Below, piece by piece: positions 10,125-20,749 of a stretch of DNA of 64,000 nt. Within the stretch, counting starts at the first letter, position 1, and every line of letters begins with the position of its first letter. The notes under the pieces were generated by a model. That model was not told the DNA's origin. It searched no databases and saw only the letters and a program-made list of their open reading frames with translations. Both the position numbers and the translations under genes were made by a program. The stretch is from Loripinus fragilis. Taxonomy: Eukaryota > Mollusca > Bivalvia > Lucinida > Lucinidae. The stretch is taken from positions 128,710,375 through 128,774,374 of the forward strand of contig OZ026515.1 in assembly GCA_964019695.1 (NCBI GenBank), read 5' to 3'.

Positions 10125-10625
10125 AGCATGCATTGATTGGTCAATCAATAGGAGCTGCCTCAGCCAATTCCTTGGAATCAGAACTTGGATGTACATCAAC
10201 GCTGAGGTCACAGAAACCATGCAGACACAATAACAAGTTTGATTACAGCAAAACAATCGCTTACAACATTCCAAAAGATGCTATAAATGACGTTTGTTTT
10301 TCAAAAAAAAATATCGCTTTAGTTATGTGTTGTTGTTTTTTCTCAATTCAATATCGCGATGGCAATATCTTATTGAAAAAACATAAACTTCATTTATATA
10401 TAGCGATATTTTATTGAAAAATCATAAACTTTATTTATTCTGTTGATAAAACGTTTCGGGTAAGCAGAAAAATGGACTTAAATAGGGCTGAACTCACATG
10501 TTGCAGAACAATTTTTCCTACGCCAGTGCCGGCTAGCAAAATGCAGCGTTTTCCTACTGTAACACTATGCCTTACATACATCCGAGGCTTGATTCTCGAA
10601 TTGGGTCGAGATTTACCGATTGCTG
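10125..10625 (+). repeat. Dispersed repeat R1, copy 2
   Basis: The longest copy of R1. Compared with copy 1 it has an internal doubling of the ATATCGC / TTATTGAAAAA / CATAAACTT segment (10306-10440). The open frame at 10109-10417 crosses it but resembles no family and is not conserved in the other copies. Confidence 0.7.
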
Positions 10626-10663
10626 GTCAATAAGGAGAAGTACTGACGAAATGCATACAAAAA

Positions 10664-10972
10664 GTAAGTGATAATGACCAGGAAATGCCACAATCACACA
10701 CTGCAGACACACCCATAGTACCACGAAGAAGAGGCAAACAACGATAAGAGTCTAATGACAGACAAGAAAAGAAAACCAACCAGCTCTCTCTTCCCCAGCG
10801 AGATAATTACACAATCAGAAAGGACACAAAGTACCACACAAGAAAAACATAACTACCCCCCCCCCCCCCCGCACACACACACCAAACAAAAGAAGCATCA
10901 ATAACCTATGAATAAACAACAGCAGAACCACATCCTTAGTACGGACAGCAGTCGAAGCCACGGGGGCTTAAA
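10664..10972 (-). repeat. Dispersed element F, inverted copy
   Basis: Read on the minus strand it gives the end ACTTAC, TGTGTGATTGTGGCATTTCC, GAGAGAGCTGG and, at the far end, TTTAAGCCCCCGTGG followed by GACTGCTGTCCG. These match the + copies at 23640-24015 and 27941-28300. A poly-C run of 14 followed by a short CA run lies inside. Confidence 0.65.
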
Positions 10973-11659
10973 TGAATCCCACGTATAGGGGGTATAAACT
11001 ACTTTTACTGGCCAAATATACGCCTCCAGATTCCACTGTCGCATAATCACAAAATTAGTTTAGCTCGTGTGGTGGTTTCCTAACGTATGCAATGCACCAT
11101 CGCAGGGAAATAACCAAATCAATCAACATGCCATAGTGAAATAAAGTAAAGGGCTCTCAACTCGAAGACTGTAATAGCCAAAGAAATACCCCAGTCCTAG
11201 CTAAGGTGAGCCAAGCCACAGACAAACACCAGACACTGACCCACCAATGACTGTCACAAGCAAGTGCCGCCACTTGGCCCGAGGCCTGACCGACTGAGTT
11301 GAACGCTTCGACAACATCAGCCTGATTCTTGTCAAAAAGAGCCAGCATGCAGTTTCTCTCAAAACAAACCAAAGTGAGAAAGGCGACAAAGATCAGGGAT
11401 CAAATATCTCACCTGACTCAGGATATCACTTGGGAAAGCCAAATCTGCAACAAGAGGGGCACAATGAGTACCCATTGGAAAACGAACAATTTGTCTATAC
11501 AATCTAGAACCAAAATTAATAAATTTGTTATCCAAATGATAATGGAGAGTGTCACAAACTTTCTTGTTATTACCATCAATTATATCGTTTTGGTTTTCAG
11601 AAGTAAAAAAAGCATATTTTCAGTACAAGTCAAATAAGGAGAGCCCTCTCTATTACAAA
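10973..11659. other. No gene seen; fragments of F/G-type repeats
   Basis: Contains weak matches to element G (GATCAGGGATCAAATATCTC, CACCTGACTCAGGATATCAC) and a segment at 11157-11330 with no recognisable coding. The open frames here run through repeat sequence. Confidence 0.4.
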
Positions 11660-11935
11660 GTAAGTAAGGCTGCAAAGATCAGGAATCGATACAATCAAGT
11701 ATCACACCTGACCCAGGGTACCAATGGGAAAGTGAAAAACTCACGGTTAGATACCAAAAACGAGAGCCAAGAGGGCAGCCATTTCCCAGCAGGTGACCAC
11801 AAGGCACATATAAACAGACACACACATGCATAGCAAACTCAAGACAGAAACAACACAAAAGATCCACAAAAGAAGTACCGCCTTGGAACGGTCAGTAAAA
11901 CATTTTATTGGAGGGGTTAAACTGGTTTCACGGCG
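11660..11935 (+). repeat. Dispersed element G, copy 1
   Basis: Landmarks in order: GTAAGTAAGG, AAAGATCAGGAATCGATAC, CACACCTGACCCAGGGTACC, GAGAGCCAAGAGGGCAGCC, TTTCCCAGCAGGTGACCAC, CCACAAAAGAAGTACCGCCT, TGGAACGGTCAGTAAAA, GGAGGGGTTAAAC. The same order appears at 19296, 21480, 24841, 32545 and 37250. A degraded second head lies just upstream (11390-11450). Class unknown, no coding capacity. Confidence 0.75.
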
Positions 11936-12512
11936 CCAACGTTTGTTTTTTTTCAAATTAGTGCAGTATGTTTTTTCTTTGATTATACTAATAGGCAATG
12001 AAGTATAGAGAGTAGAGTAATCATGTGATGACACACTATATATTAGAATTTTTTTAGATTTAATTTATTAAGAACATCTACTGAATTTTATGTAGACCAA
12101 CTAGACTTTAACCATTCCTCTCATAATTTTTTCACAATACTTTTAACATGGTTTTGCTAAAAGTAAGGCTAGATATCAAGCATATATACTTCTCAGTAGT
12201 AGTACATTAACTAGAATTACATGTAGCATTAAAAAATAGTAAACAGGTAACGTTATATGTTTAGCTTGCAAGATCATAACCAAGCATGAAGTGGTTATGC
12301 GCGATAAGATGAACAGGTAAAACGTTTAAGTAACAACTAACATTGTCAGTATTTCATTGTGGCGACCATAGAAGCTTATACGTCACTTTGAGACCCAATT
12401 TGATATACACTCGTTATGTTTGTGGATAAACCTGCAATTTTTTGTGATTTTTTTTCTCTTTATTTAGACCTTTCGTCTAATAGAATGCCACATTTGCATG
12501 CTGTTTTGCAAT
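11936..12512. other. No gene seen
   Basis: AT-rich spacer with long T runs near 11946 and 12450. Nothing else recognised. Confidence 0.5.
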
Positions 12513-12853
12513 TTATCATATGACGTTGCGTCTGGGAGTGAAATTAAACCATGCAATAAAATCGATAAACCACTAGTGGTTTTTAGATTTACGGGAAACG
12601 TTATGACGTCCGTAACAACGTTGCGTACATATTGACGCAATTATAACTTTTTTTACGCCAGAAATTAGATTTCAAAGTAATCTTGATGTCATATGATAAA
12701 TAGAATCTAATATTTGTGCTCTTGTATTATTGAATTTATTAAACTCGTTGCAAAAAAGAGATAAAATGCTCGGCAAGCCTCGCATTTTATCCCTTTTCCT
12801 CAACTCGTTTAATAAATTCAATAAAACATGAGCACACATGTAAGATCCTCTAT
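12513..12853 (+). mobile_element. Palindromic element P2, copy 1
   Basis: About 340 bp, also present inverted at 61730-62066. One end carries CTGGGAGTGAAATTAAACC, then CGATAAACCACTAGTGGTTT. The other end is a palindrome: ATTGAATTTATTAAACTCGT ... GATAAAATGC, core TCGGCAAGCCTCG, GCATTTTATC ... ACGAGTTTAATAAATTCAAT as the complementary reading (arms 12729-12769 and 12782-12822). The flank GAGCAC/GTGCTC and AAGATC/ GAATCT extend the symmetry. Non-coding. Confidence 0.8.
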
Positions 12854-13688
12854 ATATATTTGCGCTTTACATTGTAGTTATTAGAAATATCTAGACATTG
12901 TTTGAAAGAAAAATCGATCGGATGCACATTAGCTAGCTTCATATCTCAGAGCTTCATATTCTGTAGATTTTCATTAACGCGTTGTTTTGACAAATTAATA
13001 TCCTAGGGGCATATGAAAGTAAGCACAGTTCCAATGGAAAATCGTACCTTAAGATACAGTTCATATCTGAATATAGCTAGTGAAAATGCCTTATTACAAA
13101 TACTGTGCCTACACCTGATTATCACTTGTGATTTTTATAATCTGATATTTGCTTGTACATTGCAATTTTTGACGCGCAATGTTATAGAATGCCTCAATTC
13201 TCAAGTTTTTAATTGCGCAACAGCGGTTCATGCCTCACACTCAATGAAGGCCTGGGCATAAAGCTTTATTCAGTTGGTTGGTGCTGATGCTTGTCTTTAC
13301 CTGTCTTTTTCATGGCCTACCGAGGCTCTATTTGAGATCTTAGTGTGTTAATTTGATAAGATTGTTTCTCTCTGATGATACATGGCAATAGTTAGGAAGC
13401 CTCCATGCTAGCTTCTTTACAACAACAGAATCAAATGCATATATCATATTATGATGACCAAGTATATAGTCTGGTGAGGCTATTGTTCAATTTTTTTTTA
13501 CTTAATTATAAATTCTTGGACTATCAGAAATAGTGATACATTTCCATCATTTGTAAAATTAGGTTTGTCGCAAAGGAGCCCATGCGTAGTGTGATTTCTA
13601 AGGACATCACACAGATACCTTTCACGTACTGCTATTAATTGAGAACAACACAGAAGAAATGGTGTGAACTCTCAAAATCACCACATGA
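12854..13688. other. No gene seen
   Basis: No family recognised. An 82-codon open frame at 13013-13261 has no recognisable domain and no supporting context. 13405-13440 has a short match (GCCTCCATGC, ACAACAACAGAATC) to the 5' part of element F. Confidence 0.4.
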
Positions 13689-14380
13689 CACGGCCTCCAA
13701 TCTCGGCCTCCTTCTCCAAAAAGAGCAGAGCGTAAAGTGAGGCGAAGGCCCTTCCGGGAAGCAGGCAGTGGGCAAAACAATGGAACACGGTAAGTTGTGT
13801 TGACACATTTTCAATCATAAGTAAATTTTCAGCGCAAAACTCGAAAATCTAAGAATGCTATGCTTCGGGGAATTGTTCAAGCTATCCGTAGAGCATGCTG
13901 TTTGCACATTTGAACTTAGTTTGTAAGCGTGAGAGTTTTTCTCCCGTTGCACAGTTGTCCAAGAAACGGTGGTTCCCGCATGGTTTTGCCTTCTAACCAA
14001 ACGTATAGTAGCGTTTGGACCCTTATTCATACTACCGAGGCCCCTCCACACCCATGTTGTCCCAAATGCAATTTTTCGAGATATTTCAATGATAATTGAG
14101 TGATTTAGAGCCAAATTTCTTTAGGAGCAGGAGGCGAAGGGCAGGAGAAGCAGGCTGGGAGAGGAGAAGCAGGCGGCGATGAAATCAAAATTACGTTGGT
14201 GGTGGCATTTAAAGCGAAGTAATTTCGATTTATTTAAATGTTTTGAAATATTCATACATGCAAGTTTGATATAGATTGGATAAGTATATTATTAAAAATA
14301 AGCAAAATCAATGCAAATTTTGATTTCATCGCCGCCTGCTTCTCCTCTCCCAGAGAAGGAGGCCGAGATTGAAGGCCGTG
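13689..14380. mobile_element. 692-bp element with 28-bp terminal inverted repeats
   Basis: Starts CACGGCCTCCAATCTCGG and CCTCCTTCTC and ends with the reverse complement (one mismatch). It is flanked by CATGA on both sides (13684-13688 and 14381-14385), a candidate 5-bp target duplication. Inside is a second, perfect inverted repeat of 38 bp (14155-14192 and 14316-14353, starting CTGGGAGAGGAGAAGCAGGC). The 99-codon minus-strand frame at 13815-14114 has no recognised domain. A non-autonomous DNA transposon is the best reading; the superfamily is unresolved. Confidence 0.75.
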
Positions 14381-14468
14381 CATGAGCAAGACGGACTTGG
14401 TATTATATTTTAAGATAGTGATCGTCATTTAGTAAGCTAAATGGCATACGTATTCATGCACGGAGAAT

Positions 14469-14819
14469 TTAACCTTGTCTTGAGCCAGCTGAGTAATACT
14501 TAGGAGGAGCACGATTCCTTGTTTCTCTAATTATTTGGTATTTAAAAGACGCATCAGAGCTGGCATCTCCTATTCCCTGTGCTAAGTTATTCCATTCTTT
14601 AATTATTGAGGGATGAAACGAGTTATAAAACAAATTTGTATTGGTATAAATAGTGCGAATATCGCTTAAATTCCTAAGTTTATAAGGATTACCATCTTGA
14701 ACAAGATGGGATACAATGTCCTGCAAATAATTCGATGAAAGGCTGGACTGATGCTCATCAAACTCCCGTTCATAAAAAGGCGGTTTCGCATGCCAGTGGT
14801 AAGGAATGTTCATTTGCAT
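14469..14819 (-). pseudogene. Non-LTR retrotransposon RT C-terminal remnant (CR1/jockey-like)
   Basis: A 116-codon frame reads SSNYLQDIVSHL, NPYKLRNLSDIRTIYTNTNL, FYNSFHPSIIKEWNNL. This is the segment after the reverse-transcriptase core in CR1/L2/jockey-type LINEs, where NPYxLRN and TRTNLYxxSFxPSxIxEWNxL are typical. It starts at a Met in the middle of the domain and stops soon after, so only this piece survives. No catalytic RT motifs are present. Confidence 0.75.
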
Positions 14820-15412
14820 ATGTATTCAAAAATGTGATAAAAATATAAAAAGTTGTTCAAAGTAAACGTTTTCACGAAATGCAAACGGACGGACGGACTC
14901 ACATTGTGATTATAATACAGATCCAATGATAGCACATTTCATTAGCATCTAGCTACATGTATATAATAACTAGTATACGAGTCGTAAGAAAAACAATCAT
15001 GTGTACGTGCTGAAATCAAATATGGTTAATAATTAAAAACGCATAGTTTATGTCCATTAGAAGCAAAGGTGTTTGACTAAGAAAATAAAATCAACAATGC
15101 CTGTTTGGGAGGTTGAGATGATTAAATGAGGCATCTCTCCAGGAAAGCTGTGACAGCTATTTAATGCTGCAATTAAAAGCCGTTCGTTCCCAATTCTGGC
15201 ATAATCATTTACCGAACATGTTTTTGCAAATTCTAAAACAAACGTGCTCTATCTAGTACGTCAAGTATTTTAAACTAAGCTGAGTGCGTTCTCCAATCCT
15301 TATCAATTGGACGAGTGTATAATTTCGGATCTGAGGTTTATTCTCTTAAACATACATGTGCAGTAATTTATCAGACATTACCTCTCAGATTAACTGCATT
15401 GTTGCGCGTTGC
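14820..15412. other. No gene seen
   Basis: AT-rich spacer. The short run ACGGACGGACGGAC at 14886-14899 resembles the end of other repeat units here (30970-30985). Confidence 0.45.
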
Positions 15413-15703
15413 CTGATAAACTTTGTCTATCTCACGACATTTGCCTTTATCAGGTCATGATGACGTTGCATTTTTGAATGACGTCGCTAATGACGCTGAA
15501 TCAACACAAAAGTCGAAAAATACGTCATAATCACCGTTTGATGAGTGAAGTGGGTAAATTGATGAATAGAATACCAGGTTCGCCTCTTTTTTAATATCAA
15601 GTTTACCAGGCTCGGCTTTGAGAACACATGTTGAATCGCTCGGCAAGCCTCGCGATGTCAACAAGCGTTCTCAAAGCCTTGCCTGGTAAACTTGATATCA
15701 AAT
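15413..15703 (-). mobile_element. Palindromic element P1, copy 2 (inverted)
   Basis: Contains the reverse of copy 1: TTTATCAGGTCATGATGACG, GACGTCGCTAATGACGCTGA, then the two arms around GCTCGGCAAGCCTCGCGATG. The palindrome spans about 15597-15703. Confidence 0.8.
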
Positions 15704-15730
15704 ACATTGTACACTCACCTAGTATTCTCT

Positions 15731-15802
15731 TTATCCCGGCAAGCTTCGCGATGTCAACACGCGTTCTCAAAGCCTTGCCTGGTAAACTTGATATTAAAAT
15801 AC
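15731..15802 (-). repeat. Partial tandem duplicate of a P1 arm
   Basis: CCGGCAAGCTTCGCGATGTC, ACGCGTTCTCAAAGCCTTGC and CTGGTAAACTTGATATTAAA repeat the last part of the P1 copy directly upstream, including half of the core. A local duplication has added one extra arm, so this locus has three arms instead of two. Confidence 0.75.
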
Positions 15803-15985
15803 ACTCACCACTAATATTCTCTATATACGTTGGTTAGAGATCTAAGTTTCAATATGCGCCTACATTCACTTCCATACGTTGTGCATGTGATCGATAAAGG
15901 CTCTAGAGAGACAGCGCGATAGCGCAGGATAGTATAAGCCTTGCCCGCTCGCCGATGTGATACATGCAGGTACCAATTGTAAATA

Positions 15986-16223
15986 TGAGCCGTGACGTGA
16001 GATTTCCAACAATGTGGCATTTGACAAGTGTAGACTCAGACGAGCCCGTGTAGCCTCCTTTTAAGCTTAGATTTTCCAAATGCTGTTCGGACAGTAGCAT
16101 AACAATCATAGAATATTCGACAAGCAACGGCTCTGACCAGACTGCGCGTATACGCAGGCTGATCCGAGGCTTTACTGGTCGCACATACCACACACAATGT
16201 TAGAAGTCTCATGTTGCGGCTCA
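15986..16223 (+). mobile_element. MITE M1, copy 2
   Basis: Begins TGAGCCGTGACGTGAGATTT, contains the internal hairpin GACCAGACTGCGCGTATACG, and ends AGTCTCATGTTGCGGCTCA. The flanking bases are AATA and TATC. Confidence 0.8.
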
Positions 16224-16638
16224 TATCATTAGCTAATAAATCACCACCAGCCGCCAATAGAACTCCTTATGTATTACAATTTCTGAAAAGGTTGCGCATT
16301 TTAATATTCCCCATAAAACAACGTTAACATAATCAATTGCATATATATTTAAATCAACCAAAACGTCCATCTGTTCTGCGCACGTTTGTATGCATAAACC
16401 AAGTGAAAATACTAATTAACATGGGAAAAACAATACAGACCGTCAAAATATAATATTGTATAACAAGTTGACGCTTTTGTTAATGTTATCACACAGTTTA
16501 AAACATGATTCTCAATAATAATTTAATTCAAATTGAATTAAATTGCATTATATTTGCTAATATAGTTTTTTTTACGAATTGGTTGTTGTAAAGTTATGGA
16601 CCAACCAAAGAAAACCTTACAGTACCAATGATACACTG
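16224..16638. other. No gene seen; one short dispersed repeat
   Basis: 16440-16565 is an inverted copy of part of the duplicated region (compare 21785-21850), with the palindrome TTTAATTCAAATTGAATTAA at 16522-16541. Nothing codes. Confidence 0.5.
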
Positions 16639-17199
16639 ACGCCCACGTATTTGTACTGCGAATTCGCGTTTCGTGTGCACGTACGATTTAAAGTGCGTTG
16701 AAAACGCGAATTAACTCGTATCAACGCAAGGCAAGATCATGAATATTCCTATGAGATGGTAAGCGTTAGTGCGTTGCCTATTTAGAAAAATCGATTTTGA
16801 AATGTGTTTACTCTGTTATAGGTAAATCTGACCTAAAGTTTGAAATTTGCTATATCATCTTGCGTAAAACAATTATATTATTTCTTACCTCAATGTTTTA
16901 TTTTGCTATTAAATCCGTTTAAACGTATTTTATCCTTCCTATAGTGATTGACTATGCAGCAATGCATTACAATGCGGATCTGCCTGCTACACAGTGATAA
17001 ACGTTGATTCGCGTTGATAAATCAGCTGGATCGATTGGTGGACAGGTAAATGCGTTTCACTGCAGTTCAACGCATTATCAATGACAAGCGGGGATTGGCT
17101 ATTTGGAATTCGCGTTGAAAATACAGTGCGTATTACACTGTACCTGCGTTTTCAATGCGTTTTCAACGCAAATTCGACAAGTACAAATACGTGGGCGGT
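16639..17199. mobile_element. 561-bp inverted-repeat element rich in GCGTTG motifs
   Basis: Ends are ACGCCCACGTATTTGTACT and AGTACAAATACGTGGGCGGT, inverted with respect to each other. Between them GCGTT or AACGC occurs many times (for example GTGCGTTGAAAACGCG, TTCGCGTTGATAAATC, GCGTTTTCAATGCGTTTTCA), concentrated toward both ends. Subterminal motif arrays like this are transposase-binding sites in several DNA transposon families, so a non-autonomous element is likely. No open frame of note; target duplication unclear. Confidence 0.7.
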
Positions 17200-17521
17200 A
17201 GCATAACAAGAGGGGGTTTGCGCTGCGGGTCCACCGCAAATACCCACGCTTGTATCAATTACCGCATAGTATGATATTTTTACCTAGAACTTGGTCTCCA
17301 AGGTCATACCAGCAATCCAAAACCCTTGTCCTTAGGCAAACAAGGTGTAGACTGTGTTTGATATGAATATTCTCCGTTAAAGAAGTATAATATTATGAGG
17401 AGTTGGCATTTGAAGCCAAACAGCCTGGATTTACATTTATTTGACGTTGAACTTGACTCAAATGACATATTGGCAAAATATTGTATAAAATAGGAAGCAC
17501 ACCTGACAAAGGAAATGTTTT

Positions 17522-17727
17522 GTTTTAGTTTGTTTGTGTGATTTGGTTTTTACGTCCTATCAACAACCTTTCAGTTATGTAGGGACGGGTCTTCCTTGGT
17601 TGAACCAGTACTAAGCTAGGATTAATGTGTCTTGCTCAAGGACACAACGTGTTGATGCCGGTGATGCTAGAACCTGCGGCAGCTCGGTCTCGAGTCAAGC
17701 ACACTACCACTGAGCCACTGTGCTCCA
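17522..17727 (-). mobile_element. SINE-M, tRNA-headed, complete
   Basis: On the minus strand the head carries an A-box-like TGGCTCAGTGGTAG, then CTCGAGACCGAG; the B-box-like region is degraded. The body follows with TCCTTGAGCAAGACACATTA, CTAGCTTAGTACTGGTTCAA and GACCCGTCC. Other copies lie inside the foldback element (41381-41587 and 42004-42201). Confidence 0.75.
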
Positions 17728-17756
17728 TAAGAGAAATTTGTGTCATACGCTTAGTA

Positions 17757-18130
17757 TATTTGACCTTGACCTTTGATATCAAGGTCATATCAATGATCTG
17801 TACCCTTCGTTGCCATCTACATACCATAAGCAATACTCTCGCTAAATATGAACACCATCTGTCAAAATTGAATGAGGAGTTCGCGTTACAAGCTTTAATA
17901 CTGATTCTATGTACATAAACCTTGACCTTTTGACTTCAAGGTCATAGCAGTAATATGTAATTTCCATTGTTATCTACACACAATAGGCAACTATTTTGCC
18001 AAATATAAACACCTTCAGCAAAAATGAAAGAGGATTTCACCTTAAGAGATATAAGGCAGCTTTTAAACGTATTTAACCTTGACCTTTGACTCTATGATTA
18101 CAGCAATCATCTAGATTTGTACATATTGTC
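17757..18130 (+). repeat. Tandem repeat of about 157 bp, 2.4 units
   Basis: Unit starts at about 17760, 17918 and 18073 share CCTTGACCTTTGA followed by CAAGGTCATA (in the first two) and a body with TTGCCATCTAC / TTATCTACACA and AAATATRAACACC. Each unit head contains the half-site TGACCT in direct repeat and AGGTCA in inverse orientation. Confidence 0.75.
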
Positions 18131-18550
18131 TGTATCAGATAGCAAAACAACAGGCACTTTAATAGATGTATTATTCATAGGTTTTAAAAACGAAGAGGAT
18201 AAACAAATTCGTAGTAAGTGCCACAATTGTAATCACTTCATTTTATGCTAATCATGGACATAACTTTCTCTTGCATTCCCAACGTCTGTTAGTCGCAAAG
18301 AAACTCGCTTTACTCCTTTGCCTGCAAGCTTCGTCTGCAGATAACCTTTGCAATACAGCTTGTACCTAGATAAGGCACAACGACACATCGAGTCCGATCG
18401 TGATTCAAGTTGTTCGAAACTATAATGGTGCATGTCTTCTATCCTGAAAGTTTCTTTCTTTTTTTCTTTTTTTTATATTATGATTTATCATTTCGGTGGG
18501 GGGATGACTATTGTTTTCCAAAAAAATATTTCAGGTGCAAAATGAGTATT
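18131..18550. other. No gene seen
   Basis: No recognised family. A long pyrimidine run lies at 18450-18475. Confidence 0.5.
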
Positions 18551-18559
18551 TCAAATCTT

Positions 18560-18625
18560 TTAGGTTCCAGATCAGGCCCGCATTTTGTCGGGTCGGGTCT
18601 GGATCCAAACTGTTTGCAAAGGCTA
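18560..18625 (+). repeat. Hairpin repeat H, copy 1
   Basis: AGATCAGGCCCG, 8-nt loop region, CGGGTCGGGTCTGGATCC, then AAACTGTTTG. A better preserved copy is at 44990-45045. The 119-codon frame at 18410-18769 that crosses it shows no domain. Confidence 0.6.
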
Positions 18626-18953
18626 TCTATGGCTGACACCAGACAAAGTAAAAAACGAAAAAAGAAAGCATCGATAATTGCGAGGTACCTGGAACAGTTC
18701 AATGATAGTCTGCTAATGAAACTAAATCCTAAAAGAGACAATATAAGAATATATGAAACCTGTGATTGACGGTGTGCTAACAGTTCTTATATTTGTGTAA
18801 TATCGCATAAGATTAAAGCAGCGTCCAACTGTTTGAGATCATGCGCATGATCTTGCATTTAAACGACATTCAAATACTCCAGGGAGCTCAAATCGATTTA
18901 ATAAATATTTTTCTGTTAGCTTCTGTTGACATCTCGTTTCCATGATCATTAAT

Positions 18954-19189
18954 GGGCCTCGTCGCGAGAAAACCTGTCTTCGGGGTTTCCGACAAAGCGA
19001 GTTACAAAACAGTTTCCTCAGAGACTAGCTAGACTAACTAGACAATCGAAATTTCATCTGTAGCAAGTCTACATATGGTACCTTCCTAAAAGGGAATAAC
19101 AAAGGCGCTGATCAGACTGCGCGTATGCGCCTGTGTTGTTCGCAACCCCCCCCCCCCCCCCATAGACAGGTTTTCTCCCGTCGAGGCCC
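18954..19189. mobile_element. 236-bp inverted-repeat element
   Basis: GGGCCTCGTCGCGAGAAAAC plus CTGTCT at the left and the inverted equivalent (AGACAGGTTTTCTCCCGTCG plus AGGCCC) at the right, two mismatches over 26 bp. It contains a poly-C run and a fragment of the M1 internal hairpin (CTGATCAGACTGCGCGTATG at 19102). Target duplication not evident. Confidence 0.65.
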
Positions 19190-19295
19190 TTTTAGATGTC
19201 GACTATAACATTGATATTACAAATAGCGCCGCAAATGCGCAAATAGTGCCACAAATTCATACAATGTAACGCAAGTTTTGCAGTAAAATAAGAAA

Positions 19296-19575
19296 AGTCA
19301 AGAAAAAGGCAAAATTCAGGAATCAATACAATCAAGTATCACACCTGACCCAAGACACCATATGGGTAAGTGACCAAACACAAGATAACATCACACACAA
19401 GAGAACCAAGAGGGCAGCCCTTTCCCAGCAGGTGACCACAAGACTCAGACAAGACAATATAATAAAGACAAACGTGAAATATAAATAACAAAAGGGTCCA
19501 CAAAAGAAGCACCGCCTTGGAACTGTCAGTAAAAGTATTTACTGGAGGGCTTAAACATGTTTAACGGTACCAACC
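19296..19575 (+). repeat. Dispersed element G, copy 2
   Basis: Same order of landmarks as at 11660-11935: AATCAATACAATCAAGTATC, CACACCTGACCC, GAGAACCAAGAGGGCAGCCC, TTTCCCAGCAGGTGACCAC, AAGCACCGCCTTGGAACTGT. The left boundary of the segmental duplication (19480) falls inside this copy. Confidence 0.75.
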
Positions 19576-20749
19576 TTGATGTGGTTCAAGGCACATAGAT
19601 GTTTGGTTCGCATGAAAGATCCCTAATTTATCGATGCATTATCTTCTAGTACACACAAATTAAGATATAAAAAGGAGACAAAACAAACTCAACAGTACAT
19701 ACAACTGAATACTGGGGCACAAAAAACAGCAGTTAAACCCCCGTGGGCCTGACAAAAGACAGGATATCAGGTATCAACCCTCTCATCTACAGTTCTCATA
19801 TTTGTGTATTATCACATAAAATTTACGCAGCGTCCATCTGTTTCAGATCATGCGCATGATCTTGCTTTTAAAGTTGTTAAAATGCACAATTTGTAAATGT
19901 GTTGTGGACGATACACATCTTATTTAAATCACACTATACATGTAAACGTTAATGGGGGTCATAAACATGCTAAATCGTGTTGCTTGTCTTTTGCTCGTGG
20001 TACCTTAGGTTGGTATGTTATTGTGGCGCTTCCTGGTCATCATGCTCACTCCTTCGAAAGACAAAAGACGCTCAACTACAGGAACAGCTAATGCAATATT
20101 GATAGTACAGTGAGGTTTCCATTAAAGAAAAGTTGCCATTTGAGAAAAATCAAACATATTTGATACATTTCGGGCAGGTTCAAGATAATTTGGATTGTAC
20201 TGTTATCACTTCATCCCAGCCAGCATATTTTATTGGGCTGCTGGCGGCATTTGGACGGCATATCGGTATATCAGTATTGCACCCCACTTGTGCCCCGACA
20301 TCGGTCCGATGTCTATCTAATTTTCATTACATGTCATTAAAGTATCATTATCTCTCAGTTTCATTTTTTATAACTTATTTTTGTAAAGATGTGATGCTAC
20401 CATCATTATAATACTTAAATTGTTTTTTTTTTTATTAAATCGATAGTGGCTCCGCAAGCGGCCCGCTATCTTTATGGCTGCTCCATATTTATTGTAAGGG
20501 AGATAACCTTGTATATATTAGTATATAAAAGAATAATTATCAAACAAAGACCATATGTATTCTGTATTGCAAAATCAAAACAGATAATAAATATTTATAT
20601 GTGGGCAGCTTGTTTATCAGAAATATTCATGAAGTAAATCGATGAATTGCTATTTTTACTTGTTGGTGTCAAAGTAACCACTTTGTTAAATAACGCCTAA
20701 AAGATCATAATATATCATTAGAAGGTCAAGTCCAATGATACTCTTTAGT

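Noticed and set aside
18410..18769. 119-codon frame as a gene
   Set aside because: Crosses hairpin repeat H and a pyrimidine run, and shows no domain.
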